Positions 40,308-54,500 of a stretch of 64,000 nt of DNA are shown piece by piece. The notes under the pieces were generated by a model. It was given only the letters and a program-made list of their open reading frames with translations, was not told where the DNA came from and did no database searches. The position numbers and the translations under genes are program-made. Position 1 is the stretch's first letter, and every line of letters starts with the position of its first letter. Source of the stretch: Aphelocoma coerulescens (lineage: Eukaryota > Chordata > Aves > Passeriformes > Corvidae); contig NC_091022.1 in assembly GCF_041296385.1 (NCBI RefSeq), forward strand, positions 20,975,967-21,039,966, written 5' to 3'.

Positions 40308-43300
40308 CGCTTTTATTTAGATACAATGGTTTAAACCTTTTTCCTTTAGGTTTATTTACAGGTTTGAAACATTCCAGGGAGTTTTACATAAAGTCCAATC
40401 AAGCTTTGGGGTGGGGTGTTTTTCCTTCTAATCTCCACACTTGATTACTATGTGGGTTTTTTTCCTGAAAGTACATAACAGTTTGGTACCATTCTGAATA
40501 CCATTTCACATTGTCCCCAGAGGAAAAAGACATTGCAGAAGACATTCTTATTTCTGTTATTGCTGGATAGGCGATAATTATGCTGCAAGAAGAACTGGAA
40601 GAACAGTTTACTAAGAAAATCCAGAGCTTTTCAAAAATAGTACTTACAGTTCATCATGAATCAATATGAAAAAGTTGTTATTTTGGTACCTGAAAATGCT
40701 TAATGTAGAAAAAAATCTGGTTATCCCTCTTTTTTTGCTTGCAGCTCACTCTAGCTGTAATTCACAGCAAACACTTCTGGACTAACATTACTAAGTTGCC
40801 TTTCAGATGGGGTTTGGGAAGCAGGAATTAATTATCTATATCAATAGATCTGACACAGAGCTTTCCCTTCATTATCTGTAGCCTGTTTCTTCCTGCCATC
40901 CCAGTTTTCCTTCCCTATTTATGTGTCCCCTGGTCAGGTCAGGACAAATGCAGGCACCTCAACACACCCTCACCCTGCTCCTGGGAGAGCAGGCAGTGCT
41001 ACAGCTGTGCACAGTGTCCCATCTGTTCAGGCATCTTCAGAATTCACAATGCACCCCAGGTTAAAATATCAGTGAGCTGACGATTTTGGAGCTTTACAGG
41101 CTTGCTCCCTCTCCTCTCTGGACTTTCTTTCTGCAGTGTCTTCCACTGATCTGTGATCACAAACAGGCTGAGTCAAGGGCACTTGTGACACAGTAGTTGT
41201 TGTAAAGGTGATGTTGATGTTATGCAAGGTTGGAGTTCAGGCCCCAGAACACCCAAGTGTGAACATCCAAAACTTCTGTGGATTACTGTGGATGACACCA
41301 ACTGCCATCCACATACCATAGGCAAAATTAATTCAAAATCTCTACAGTAGCAGCTAACCCAAGTATACTTGGGTCCTCTTAATGAAAAGCCATATTCTCC
41401 ACCATCTTTGATGTATTTGGTCTTTTTGAGAGTGCTTTGGAGAAAAATACTAATTGGAGACTTGCACCATCAAACCCCAAGTCCTGCATAAACTCTGCAA
41501 GGGTCACTATAACAAGTATAGTGCTAAACTAGGGTGCTGAAATAATAATCCTCAGGCTTTTGCCACATGTCTGTTTTGTTTCACTTGGAAAAATGATCAC
41601 AGTTTCTTTTCATACTAAAGTGTCAGGACATTTGCATGACTCTTAAAATCTTCTTGGGAATGAAATTCATTTCAAAACAGAGTAAATGGTGAGAAACACA
41701 TTAAATATTGTAACTAGCTCCTCTCAAACTTATCTCCATTTTTTTTTTACATTATTTCTTCCATGTATCTATTTAATTTTCACAAGTAGAAGTAACTCAA
41801 CATTCCTTATAGACATTATATGAAACAATCTTTAAATGCCTTGTGTAACCATGGTCATATCTGTCTCTTATGTGGTTGAGAATTTACTCTAATTAGAGCT
41901 GCTTTGATGCTTTGTTTTTGCCAGCTGATAAAAAAGATAATTACAGCAAAAGAAACAGAGCCAAGAATATGAGCTGAATAAGCTAACATGCTAGAATTCT
42001 ACTCAGATTCCTGCTTCTGTGGTCAAAACAAAACTATTAATATTCAAGATCTGTTCATGATTTGGGGGATGATATACAGATTAGATTCACTATGGGCATG
42101 AGAGATTAACAGAGGCTCAGGCTGGGGCTAGAACTGGCAGACAAATGCTTGTCTCACCATGACATTACCCTGCCTACATTACTGCAGACTCAATGCAGAT
42201 ACATCAGTACCTCTGAATGTCATTTCACCTTTGAGAAATAACACCACTTCCTTTTGATCTCCACCATGAGTCACCATTGTCTCTGGCACTGGGAGTCACA
42301 AGACCCGATTTTCATGTGTCTGAAGCCAGAGCTCAGGGTTCTCCCCAGAGCAATGTACTGAATTCTGTCATTAAGGACAGCTAAGCACTTAAGGTGGGAT
42401 CCAAGGTACCTTCCCTTCCAGCCTGACACCTATCAAGACTTCAGTAGGAAATGCTAAAGGTGTCGTCATACACATCCTATTTCACAGGGTCCTGGTCTCC
42501 CTGGGAACAGGTTTCCATACCTGACATCACCTTCTAGGTTTTGGCACCTACACTGCCCATTCTGAAACAGAGCCGTGGGATGGTGGGCCAGGGAAGGACG
42601 CTCACATCTCAGATGATTGTTCAACCTGTTAAATCATTGAATGAAAATAGGCAGGAACACTGAATAAGCATAATCACAGGTGCTGTGCTTTAGTGGGGTT
42701 TACTGGTAGAAATTAAGGGGTACAGAGAGAAGAGCAAGTTGTGTGGTCCTTTTCATGTCTTACATGTGAGAAGGGGCTGACCCCTGCAGATTTTCCACCA
42801 TTTCTGAGCAGAGGCAAGGCTGCTTTTTAGGATGCTGGAGAGCTCTACAGCTTGTGAAAGTTAGGCACTAAAAGAATTTGCTATTTAAAGGTATAGAAGG
42901 GAGTATTAAGGATTTCAGTCTTGAGTATAAGCACCTGCATTGTACCTAAGTCTTTTTCTTTCCTCTGTGAAGCTGGGCATCAGTCTCTACAACACTACAG
43001 CTTCACATTGGAAAATCCTAATGCAACCAAACTGAAATGCTCCAGAGGAATTAATTGGTGACCTTGCCTGACAGACCAAAATAAATCTGGCAGGCAGGTT
43101 GCCCCCTTTGCCAAGTCCTCAGATCCCCAGCTGCAGCCATACGGATTACACTGCTCCCTGGGCCGGGTAAGCTTGCCAACTCCAAGTCCAGCTACCAGCC
43201 AACTCCCCCGTGCTGCCTCCTGCCTTCAGCTTGGCTCTGCAGGCTCCTAAGCATGCCCAGGGCCAGCTGGTTAGCACCAGGCAGACAGGGAACCTGGCAC

Positions 43301-45313
43301 TGCCCCCACCCTTTGGCCAGCTGGTAGATTGACAAAATGGATTGCTCCACTCATGAGAAATGCTGGGATGCCGATGTCCCGCTCCTGCACAGAGCGAGGC
43401 ACAATGTGACAGCCCCAAACTGCCCTGGGAAGCAGATTCTTTCTGCAGCACCTGCAGGCTGCTCTCTGCCTCACCTTCTTCACTCAGGCAGGGGACAGAG
43501 GAGCTTTTCAAGGGTGCTGAGATGAAGTTATTTCCTTTACATTTCTCAAAGAATCTGAAGCCCTCAAAGCACTAAATTTTTGCACATTGTTTGGCATCCC
43601 ATTTCAGCTTTCTCTTAATGAGTAGGCACAGACTGGCTGAATTAAAGGTCATGGTTTAGGTTATAGGCACAGGCAAAGCTCTGTGCTCTGTGTTCTATCA
43701 AATCTGCAGCTTCACATGAACAAGCACCTACAGAGAGAACCCTGTCCTGGCCGAGCAGAACCATAGCTCAGACTAGAGTAAGGCTCTATATCATGTCAAT
43801 ATAAATATAAAAATAATTAAGAAGGATTTCTCATTGCTTTCACAGCTTCTATTATCAATTCTAAGGGTAAATCCTTTATGGTACAAACATTTGAATGTCA
43901 CCTTCACTCACCTGCCTCATGTTTTCAGCATGGTACTGAAGAGTAGTTGAAATGTGTAAGTTTTGCTCCTCCTGAGCTTGTTCCTCCTTAAAATTTCCAT
44001 TTTAAAATAAGTTTTTTAATTATTTATATATGCATCTGATTTTTTTTGATATTAGATGATCAGGACTCTATGCCTGAATGGCCCCGTAAGAGCAATAGAA
44101 ATATTTCCTGTAATTGTGTCCATCCCTTCACCATTGTTCCAGTCATCAAGTCTCCTTTTAACTGCAGCTCCATATGGAGCAGAAGAAGCAAGCAGTGCCA
44201 CAACAGCTTACATTTGCATAACCTCTGGGCTGTAGACAGTGTGAGATTTTCACAACTGCTAGCTGGAAACATATTTGTTTAGCCAAGCTGCCAAAACTCA
44301 TATTTTAGCTTGGGAAGTCTCTCATCCAATAAGGCTCTCATTACACTTCCACTGCTCTACAAGCACTTCATCCTAAGGCAATCAAGGCAGTAATAAATAG
44401 TACTTTTTAAGAACCAATGGCCCTGAGTCATGGGTGTCTGGAATAGAGATGGAGTGGGATCACCCAGAGTCAGCCCCCTCAGGAAGATACCTGGTAATTT
44501 CCTCATTACATCATCCTTAAATGTCAACCATTTCCTCTATAGTTGCACTAACACTGAAAACACGAGCCTTGCTGTTTATCTCCACATCAATATGCACTTA
44601 AGGAAAAAAAGGAGAAAAAGTTTCTTCTGTTGCAAAAATGTTGCTAGATATTTTAAAGCAGTATGTGAGGAATAAAATGTGTGGCATAGTCTGCCTTACT
44701 ATACTAATGTCTCAAGACTGAAAACTGCAATAATTTTTCTGAATGACAAACCAAGCAGTTTTCTTGCTTGGTGATCAACACAGCAATTTCACAGCTACTA
44801 GGTTTCATCAGCCTCTTCCCTCCCCAGAAGATTTCCTTCATATGAAAAGACCTTTCCCACTTTAAGTTCTTCTCTTTGCCCGAATTCTGCATTATGCTAT
44901 TTGCAGGGCTTATTTTTCCCTTGTTAGTTTTTAAGTGGGGTTGTCAGGAAAGCACTACAAAATCAAGTGTGTCTCAACAAGCCGAACAGATTCCTACAGC
45001 AAACCCTCCGGAAACCAAACTGCAGCCCCCTCTGCTCCTACCAGCTGCTGCTGCATTTACCTTCTAGATAAGCGATTCGGTGATCTCCTGTACGGTTTCA
45101 CCCTTGAGGGAATGGAGCAGCAGGAAATAGGTTTACTCACACTTCGCCCTGACCTCTAGGTGAGAGGAAGCCTTCTCTGTACAGTTATATGCTCACAGTA
45201 GAGGCTGATAAATAGAACCATAAAACAAACAACAGAGTTAAATAAAATCCATTAGTGATATTCTGAGCTCCTCTTGGCCGCTTCCGGCGGGTCCATCAGC
45301 TGCAAACTCACTG

Positions 45314-45325
45314 CCACTAGAGGGC
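45314..45325 (+). promoter_or_regulatory. CTCF-like motif
   Basis: CCACTAGAGGGC fits CCASYAGRKGGC at every position, in a local pocket of higher GC (GGCCGCTTCCGGCGGG just upstream at about 45278-45293). Confidence 0.35.
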
Positions 45326-47887
45326 AAAACAAGCATTTAACAAAATTAATCCCTGTACATTAATATATAATCAGTTTTCATTATGGCTAATCTTGTGAGA
45401 AGAAGTCTCTTTGCCTACCTGTACCTTCAGAAAAGATACAGTGATGGTATCTTCTACCAGAGACGCTGATGTCAGACACACTAAAAATATTCATGGTTGG
45501 AACTCTCCCAAAACACACTGACACTTCATTACATGTGTTCCTAAAAAACTTTATAACTGCAAGCAAGCCAAACACCCTCCTCAAATACTCAAGTAAAAAT
45601 GTGGTATAGGTATTGATGTTCTTCAAACCAATGTAAATGAAAACAAACTAGATATTGTACATCCTATGGAAGAGAATTATTCTGAAAAAATATAGTCACA
45701 GTAACTAGTCAGAAACCTTCCAGAAAATTGTTGAGATCCCATTCTAAGTGTTTCTTATTAATGTAAGGGGTGATACAATGAGACATCCAGACTGACTCAC
45801 TCTACAAGGCACTTGTCTGGCTTTTATCTCATTCTGAATGAGCACATAGGCAGCTCAAGTCTTGTTCAATAACTCTTCATAATGGCTTCAGGGTCTGTAT
45901 GTGGAGTTATTCATTATCACATAATATGGGCATTTAGCTATTCAACTATTAGAGATACAGAGGGTAGTTTCTGGTGCAGCAAAGTGAAAGGAAGAAAGTA
46001 AAGAACACTGTGTAGGGAATCATTCAAGACGTAATTTAAACTATGAAGAGGAAGCAGTATTTGTTTGATAATTTCTTGAAAGATTTGTGCAGGTGATTTT
46101 TCTAATGGAAAGAAATGATAGGTTTAGAAAGATCCTGCAGAATTGGTATCAAAGTTCAGAAGCTGGTGCCTCCGTTTTCCCTTTAATGTAAGCAAGGCAA
46201 TATTTTTTGTTAACAGGAGGTCCAGCTCCCTAACTACAATGAAATTCAGGCTCTGGAGTTGCATTTGCCTCTGGTATCAGTAAGTGACCCACCAACATCA
46301 GAATTTTACAAAGATTAGCCCAGGAAGTACATAAAATGTCAAAAGCAACAGAAATTTTCAGCATTTTCCTCCAGCTTCTCAGAAGGAAAGTTGTCAAAGT
46401 AGCTGTCTGCTAAACATATCATCTGACTTACTATAGAAAGAAGGATGTCAACACTGTATGTCAAATCCAACACTGAGATGTATTTTTTAATGGGCAGGAT
46501 CTGACTTAGACAGATCCCAAATCTCTCTGCAATTACCTGCATCTGTAGAAAAGGCACAAAAGGACTTATCTTAAAGAGCTCTCAAACTATCCTCTAGCTG
46601 TTCTTTTTGTGGCAAAAGCAAAGTAAAAATCTTAGGAAAATATTTTCAAAGGCATTGTTTGAGGAGATTGTGTTAGCTGCTCCCTTGCCTTCACACCAGC
46701 AATGGTGCCACTTGGGTGCAGTTTGGCTGATGACATTTGCTCTCAACCACCACCCCCTTCCTGGGGGTCTGGAGACCCTACCCACACAAGCTCCAGCCTT
46801 TTGTCAGCACCCAGACACCAGGACACATGGCAGCTTTCAGGAAACAGGCTACTCACAGGTGGGCTAATGCCACCAGAACTATTCATCTACTACAGCAGCC
46901 AATAACCTTCAGAGAAGTTGTTTTGGTTAATGCAATGAGAATTGAAATTACTCTCTCTGCACCGTCCCTTAGCCCTCCCTCCAAACTTAGGCACAGAAAT
47001 GCAAGAATATTAAAAATAAAAGCTGGGCACTTTCAAGATATTTCAGCTTGATGAGTGTAACCTGTTGAGTATGTCAGTGGTCCCCTGACATGGCCACCAA
47101 GGACATGTCACAGCAGTGGGAACAGACACTGCTTCCTGAAGCCAGTGTTCACACAAGTGTAAGAAGCAAATTAATTCATTCCTGCCAACATGGACTCTCA
47201 TCTATTCCCTGCTAGGTTTTCTTCCTGTTCTTCAAAAGCAAGCAGTAATGTGATCTGAAGTCTAAACTGTGCTACAAGAGCTTCGGCTTCCGGGAGCCCT
47301 TCCCGCAGGTAAAGGGTGGTCATGGCAGTCAGATGTGAGAGACACCACTTTTCACAGCTGCTTTCTCAGCTATCCCCCTGTAGATGGTCACTCCAGAGCT
47401 GTATCCAGCCACTACAACTAATTAATCACCCAGTATTAGCCCAAGAGCAGGTCTAGAGATGCAAAGCACTAATGAGTGCACTTTAGGATTATGACAAGTG
47501 ATCATTTACATCCTTCTTTTTGTGTGTCATTTTTACACCCACGCAAGGTATGTACCGAGCCCTAATGTGTCTTTTTACAAAAACTTCATGAATGTCCACA
47601 GAAGGGAAAAAGAGAAGGCACAAGCCCTTCAGGTTAAAGCAAAATCTTTGCCTTTGTAACTAACACTCTCCTGGATTAGATTCACCCAGCATACAAAATA
47701 TGCTTTGGTGGCCCAGGGAAGAAAAGCTCTAGACAGGTTTTGCAAGTGCCCCTAATGAATCTTAAGTGGAACATGAGGGAATGCTTATATTTAAGCTAGC
47801 AGTGTGCAGATGTTAGGCAATGAGACAGTACATCATCTAAGAGCCAGCACACCTCACTCCTTCTCGTTCTTTCCTTAATTATACATG

Positions 47888-47894
<7 letters not shown>

Positions 47895-47929
<35 letters not shown>
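47895..47929. repeat. 35-base poly(A) run
   Basis: An uninterrupted A tract. No flanking target-site duplication or recognisable retrocopy upstream, so origin unknown. Confidence 0.9.
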
Positions 47930-47932
<3 letters not shown>

Positions 47933-50900
47933 GAAGGAGTTTTTTAGAATGTGATTGTCCAAAAAAACATTTTAACAAGATTTTGTTCATTCTAGGGAAA
48001 TCCTCAGCTGGATGGGTAAATTCCTGCCATTCTTGATTGGGCTGGATGCAGCAAGACATGCTAGCCTTTACTTTTCCTAAGCTTGTCTTTTTCTCTGCTA
48101 CCAGAAGAATTTATTCTTTAAGGATTATTTCAGCATATCTTAATTTTTTAGAACGTGAGAAAAGACTTTGAATTGTCACATGACTTATGTATTCAGAGTA
48201 TGGTGATGATCACTAAGGGGACAAAAGTATGGCAGAAATAGAGTACAACTGCATTGTCCTTCTCAACTGATGTGCTTGAGTGTGTGGTCTGAGCACCTTC
48301 ATCAAAAGAAGGAAATGTTTTCCTCATTCTAAAGGAAAGCATGCTCTGGCACCAAACAAATGTGCAACCTTCTAGGAACTGCTCCCCAGGAAGCCTCTCA
48401 GCAATTGCTTCTGGTCGAAGATCACACAAGAATTCAGTTTTTCACAAAGGCATTAGTTAGAAAAGCTTTAATTATTAAAAGAGTGTGAATTAAGCAGCCA
48501 CTGTGCTGCACCTACAGTGCCTTGGTGAGAAGGTGCTCTGTAAACAGAATTATTATTTCATCAACACAGTAGACTCCTCACTTAATGGCTCACTAACTGG
48601 GCCAGAGATGAGATTCGATGTGAAGAAATCAATGACTCAAAGCAAGAGATTCAGCAAATATGAAACACCTAGCACTTAGCTCTTAGGATTGCATATTGTC
48701 TCCTGTGGAAGTGACTTGTATCATGCAGGGAGAAAATAACACTCCTGCTGTTGCATGCAACTGTATCCATAGGAGATAAGACTGAACTGGTGCTTGCTAG
48801 CACTACAGTCCCATACTTTAGAGGGGGGTTATTTGCTTTTAGGTGTTCTTCTTCTGTGCTATATCTGCTAAATTAGTAAGCATTGCTACTTCATGTTTTC
48901 AAAATGGTCTTACTGCTTTCTTTCTTCTTTTTGTAATTCATGACATCAAAGTCAGTATTTCTTAGTAATGGTAGCCTTATTTTGGTGTCCACCAGATGTA
49001 TACATCAATCAGAATGACTCTGCTGTACTGCAGAGCCAAAGCACCAAAGGGCATCCTGCAAAATTAAATGGGGAGAATAATGAAAGTCCTTCACAATTCC
49101 TCTCTGTTCTAACCATTATAACAACTTGAGAGAGCAGAGAAGATATTTTCAACATGTGGCTATAGGTGCATGACTCTTCTTCAGACAGCTGGCTAGAGGG
49201 TAAATGGCAAGAGCAATAAGTATCTATCTCTCCTCCCCAGGAGTGAGCATGATTCATGGATGAAGAATACTTTATTTTCCTACTCACCAGCACACTGAGG
49301 CTTTACTGTGAAATTACTTCTTAAGTTTTCCCCTTCTCTCCAGTGCTAATTTAGGGATATAAAACTCACCATGCCAGCTAACTTCTCACTGAAGTGATTT
49401 CAGCTTCGCTTCCAGATTCTCGGGAAAATCTCAGCTTTACATTCATCAGCTCCTAATGAAAAACAGCAAATCTGACTCTGAAAAGAAAGGTTCCTGGTGT
49501 AGTGAGGAGTGTCTGTGCAAAGAGGGAGAGATGAGTTAAACTGCAGAGGAAATCCTACATTAATAGTACCAAAGGACTGCAAAAACCCAACTAATTCTCT
49601 GAACGAAAGAAGGATTAATATCCCATTTTATAGGAAAGAAAGTGAGATAACAGAGTAAACACCCAGAAAAATTAACAGACAGGATCACTGTGGCTTCAGT
49701 TCCACATCCGTTCCCGTGGGTGGAGAGCCAAATTTGGGCAGAATCTCTTCTATTGGTACGGCAGTTTGTTTATTTGGTGCACTAGAAGGAACAGCCCAGC
49801 AAAATTTCTCACAAGCAATTTTCTTCAGAAAATCCTGCCATTTCTCATTTGAAGATTTTAACTATCAACATGTGTCTTTACCAAACAGGAGAGTTAACAG
49901 TTAATGTGACAGAAAACAATCATAAATTCCTCAAAACTGTGTTGAAATCAGACTGACACCTTTCATGTGTTTTTGAAGATAATGTCTTTCTGACACACCT
50001 TTCTGTCTGCTTTTTGTAGGGAGGAATAATACAGCACAGAAATACAGCACTGAAAAATGGCAGCTTACAGTGCCTTCCTCAAAAAAAGCAATAACCTTTT
50101 TCTACACGTAATTGCACTAAATTCACCAAGAGCACATAATGGACAGGAATACAAAATGAATCACAGCATTTCTATATGAAACAGATGTTCCATGAACTGG
50201 CCATGTTCCATGAAATGATGATTTTTGACTATATGACTGCATCTGTAGTTTGGAAACAATTAGCCAGGAGCAATTATTTATCTTGAGTTGTCACATTTGT
50301 TTTATCAGCTCTTTAGGGGGTTCTCTTGTAATCATAGAACTTGGAGAGCTGAAAAAGCAGGATTTTCCTACTCCAGTTGGACCAAGAAATAAAATGCAAA
50401 TCAATGACAGCGTGTTTAAATAAAATTTGTGACATCCAATTTCATCCATCATTTTCTTCCTTTCTTTGTTAAAACAAAAAAAAATATTACATTCTCACTA
50501 TGACTCAGGGGATCTCAAAATATATTTAGTAGTCACACCAGTATACTGGAATCAGGAGAATGCAAATAAATCCTATCCTTCATTGCCTCATACTTTCCAC
50601 TCCTCTAATTTGCAGTGGTAAATTTGAAATCCGAATAGTGTCATTTTTCAGCAAGCACTGAGCACTCCCGGGTGCCTTTTGTTGCCACTGGGACATGCAG
50701 CTGTGACATCCAACACCTATGCAAATCTGGGCTGAGTTATCTGCAGTGAGACAACTAATGCAGCTGAGAAAAAGAGTTGCTTTACCATCTCACAAGGGAA
50801 TGAAATCTCAGTAGTGAGCTGCTGGTTCTGTTAGTTGTTAAACTCAACAACTTTACAATAACGTAAGCAGTCTCAGGAATAGGCTAAAAGTCATTAGGAG

Positions 50901-51499
50901 GTTGGTTTTCAGAGCATATCAGGAGATGATACAGGGCATTGGCACGCATTCAGGAAATCATGTTCAGGTTTTATAAACCACATATGTAAATAAGGCCTGG
51001 AAATCCTCATGCTATGAACACATAAATAGATTTAGTATGTGTAAACCATTGTGTAACTCAGTTGGAGAATTAATACTGTCTGAGAAAAGATGCCAGAGTA
51101 GTAAGACATTTCTGAGTACCCAGGACAGACATCCCAGGCTTTCTAATTTCACATGTCTGAGACAAGAACCAAGACACAAATATTGTTGGCATTAGACATC
51201 ATTTCCCAGGACATCGTGAGCAGTTAGCCAAGTGCAGCATAGCTGCACAAAAGAACTTGCTGTTGCTTGTTATTAAGTTATCTGGCTGCTTAGGTATGGG
51301 CCACAGCCTCTGGACAGTTACTCCTAGTGCTCAGTTTGTAAGCAAAAAGCATCACTTTTTGGGAAACTAACAAGGGTGAGACGTTAACTGCCCAAGTGTG
51401 TATTAAAAGGCTCTTTCCTTTCACAACTGAATTAAAATTTGGGCTTATACAGTTCTTTTAAAATTAACCTCTTTGTTCTATCTATAACCTTTTTTCTCC
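47930..51499. other. Intergenic region, second part
   Basis: No gene, RNA gene or named repeat recognised. A short direct repeat TGTTCCATGAA occurs twice near 50187-50212. Confidence 0.65.
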
Positions 51500-51520
51500 T
51501 TTTTTTTTTTTTTTTTTTTT
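51500..51520. repeat. Poly(T) run
   Basis: 21 T residues followed by AGAAGCAGCT; resembles a splice acceptor tract but no exon follows that I can support. Confidence 0.9.
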
Positions 51521-54500
51521 AGAAGCAGCTTTTGAACATGTCAGCAGACTGGGAATCTGTTTGTGCTTTCCCTCTTGATACATTCACCAGTCTCCTGTTC
51601 TGAATTTTGATTCACTGGGTGCTGTCCTCTGCCAGGCTTGTGCCCTCTAACAGTCCAGCACTGCTCCTGCTCTCACTGCACTGCTGCTCTTTGGCCACAA
51701 ATCCTTTTACAGGAAAGGGGCCCTGGGTGCAGCTGCTATAGGTGCACAGGACAGGCAAAGAACCTCATCCTGAATGCCAAACACGAATACTCCGCCTCAC
51801 AGCTCAGGGGGTAATAAAAACTGAAGACACAAAGGGATTTTGCACTAGATTTCTGAAAAATCCAAGCTGAGCTGACAATCTAAGCACTTCTCTGTCAACA
51901 AAGGCTGCTTGGGATTTACAAACTAGCTGTCCCTCCTGAAGAGCCTGATTTATTTGGTATGCTTTGAGCAATCTTAATGTATACCAAGTTTTTATTCACA
52001 GACATGGCCTTTTACATAATACCCGAATAGAGTGTTTGCTCAGGAAGTGGTAGACCTGAATTCCAGGCTTTTCCCTGCTGAGGAGAGCTGAAACTACTGC
52101 TTCTACTTCCTGGGGGAAAATGCACAGCCTGCAAAGAAGGACAAACCTGGATTTGAGTATAAGAGACCTGGGACCCAGTTTCTCTCCCTGGGATGTTCAA
52201 ATGTCTAACATCAGATGGCATCTGGATTAAAAAACAAATACAAGCCAGAAATAATCAAGGACATAGAGACTGGGACCAGGAATACCTCACTCTTGGCCAA
52301 GCTCCATAATCACTAGGTTAGATAATGATGCCAATCCTCTTGGCAGACCTTATTTGCAACGTGCTAGTGCAATTATATTATTTCAGTTCTGCAGCAGCTT
52401 GAATGTCTCTGCATTGCCCCTCCATGGCACAGTGCAGACGTACTTTCTTCTCTTCCACTGAAGTAGTTTGGTACAAGCTATTATATTTCCTGGGTCAGAG
52501 AGAAGTTATGTGTAATAGTAACATTAATGTAACTACTGCAGCCTCACTATCGTTAGGCATTCCTTTTGGGGACTGTAGGTATCCTTGGTATCCATGGTAC
52601 TGCCTGCACCTGGAACAGGAATCCTTTCCACTAAATTTAAAAAATGTTCTATCAATACAGCAGTCATCCATTTAATTGGGGCATCATACCCCCCATTTCA
52701 AGTAATATTTAATTAGGTTGCAGTAAAAGGAAAGCAAAATTGACAATCCCCTATCCAGGAATGAATAACCTAAAGGATTTTAGAATAAATATCCTCGAGT
52801 ATTTTAGAGTAAAGATGATTTGACAAGGAATAATATGTTATAACTCACCTGCCCTTATCTTTTCTAACACATCTTACCCTCCCTAAAATGGGGATGAGAT
52901 TTTCTGGACAGCAGGTCAGCATCCCAAGATCAGGGAGCATGAGGCACTGCTACATTCGTCCTCCTCCCTGGGTGGAGCTTGTGGTATACAAAGATTTCCA
53001 CCTCTCACTCAAAGTGCCTATGTGGGGGAAAGGATATTTCCTCCTGGCCTACTGAAGTGGCTCTGAGTACACCAGCTTCCAAGAATTCCACCCTTAAGCC
53101 CTACTGATCCTGTGGAGTATCAGGACAATCAAGAGTTACATGTCTTGACTGCAAGCATAAGAACTCTTGTATGTCCTTAGAGAATTAGCCCCCAGTTTCA
53201 CTCTGCAATATCCCATCTAACTGAAGCAGTTTGGGCATAGAGGCACTCGGCCTTCAAGGCACTTGGATTTCATAGGAATGGACAAGCAACTAAAATTCAA
53301 GTATCAAAGACAACTAAAGGACCTCCTAGGAGAACATGAATGTACTTTAGTTAGTTCCCAAGAGAAGCCACTTTCCCAGCCACAGCCAAGAGTAGCTGCT
53401 GCAAGGACTATCTGCCATGCAATTTGTGTCCATGTCAGACACTTGCCAGGAGACAGAGCAGTGCAACATTCAAAGTGGATCACCAGAGTTTTTTAAGTTA
53501 GCCTGCCTTTGACTCACACTCCACCAGATTTAGGTCATTTCCAAGGAAGTCTGTCACACTGAATGTGCAGTTTTTTAAACCTGATGTTATGGCTGTGCTA
53601 TTATTGTGCAGCATGTGTTGCTTGCACAGCAATATTAGAGATTCATTTCCAAAATGAGGGTCAAATTTATAAACCTGCATACAGTCCATTGTCTTTAATA
53701 GGATATTTTTCCTTTGCACTCTTTCCTGTCTAACGCAAAGTGAAACTCCATTTCATCTTCAGCAAACCTTTCAGCTGGAATATAATTTTTACCAATAAAA
53801 CAACTATAAACACCATCACTTTTGTTATGCATGGCTGTACCTTGATAACAACACTTAGCATGACTGACAGCAGCGAGGTAACCATGGACACTGCTCTTAT
53901 TAAGAAGAGATAAAAAATTACTTTCCAGTAATTTAGAAATACTTCTCTTCTCTTGAAAGGGAAAGTGAAAAAAAGTATTTCCAAATATATTTCCCATTTC
54001 AGATGCCTTGCCTATTACTGGTAATACTAATATTTTTATAGTTTTAACTGCAGGGATTCGAAACACCAGCCTGAGATCAGGGCTACTGAGGTCAGAGAGA
54101 TGCCTGAACAGAAATTATGGCCCTTGAAATTCAAGGCCCAGAGCTGGAACAAACAAGGCACACAAGAGTAAAGGAAACTGTTTTATCTCCATTTTTAAGA
54201 TAAGGAAAAGAAACACAAGAAGACAAATCTTTACCTAGTCTCAAGGACTTTGTCATCTTTGGAATGACTTTTTCTGTATCCGTTAAGCATAACAAAGGCA
54301 TCAAAAAGTGCTAGACTAGTCAGTCCTGAACAAGTAAAATCATATCCATGTCCTCGCTAATATTTTGCATTACTTATAAACTTTTTATAGACATATCTTA
54401 AATAACAGTTTCTATAAAGACTGATCATGCAGCAGACTGTTGTGCTGACATTTTTATGGTCTACAAAAAGCTCTTGAGTTCTGGAATTTCAGCAAGCTGC

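Larger units (their letters stand above)
36861..47894. other. Intergenic region, first part (about 11 kb)
   Basis: No gene with recognisable protein similarity or consistent splice structure on either strand. I note CTCF-like motifs at 40296 and 45314, a small hairpin at 39786-39814 and one isolated exon-like segment at 46217-46279. Short ORFs, including a 121-codon minus-strand one at 43146-43511, lack family features. Confidence 0.7.

Noticed and set aside
50332..50390. CR1 3' end on the minus strand (AATCATAGAA)
   Set aside because: Only the first ten bases resemble the CR1 terminus; the following sequence does not continue the match.
53695..54066. Hydrophobic minus-strand ORFs that could suggest membrane segments of a receptor
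   Set aside because: Two overlapping frames are both open over AT-rich sequence; no conserved receptor motifs or splice sites.
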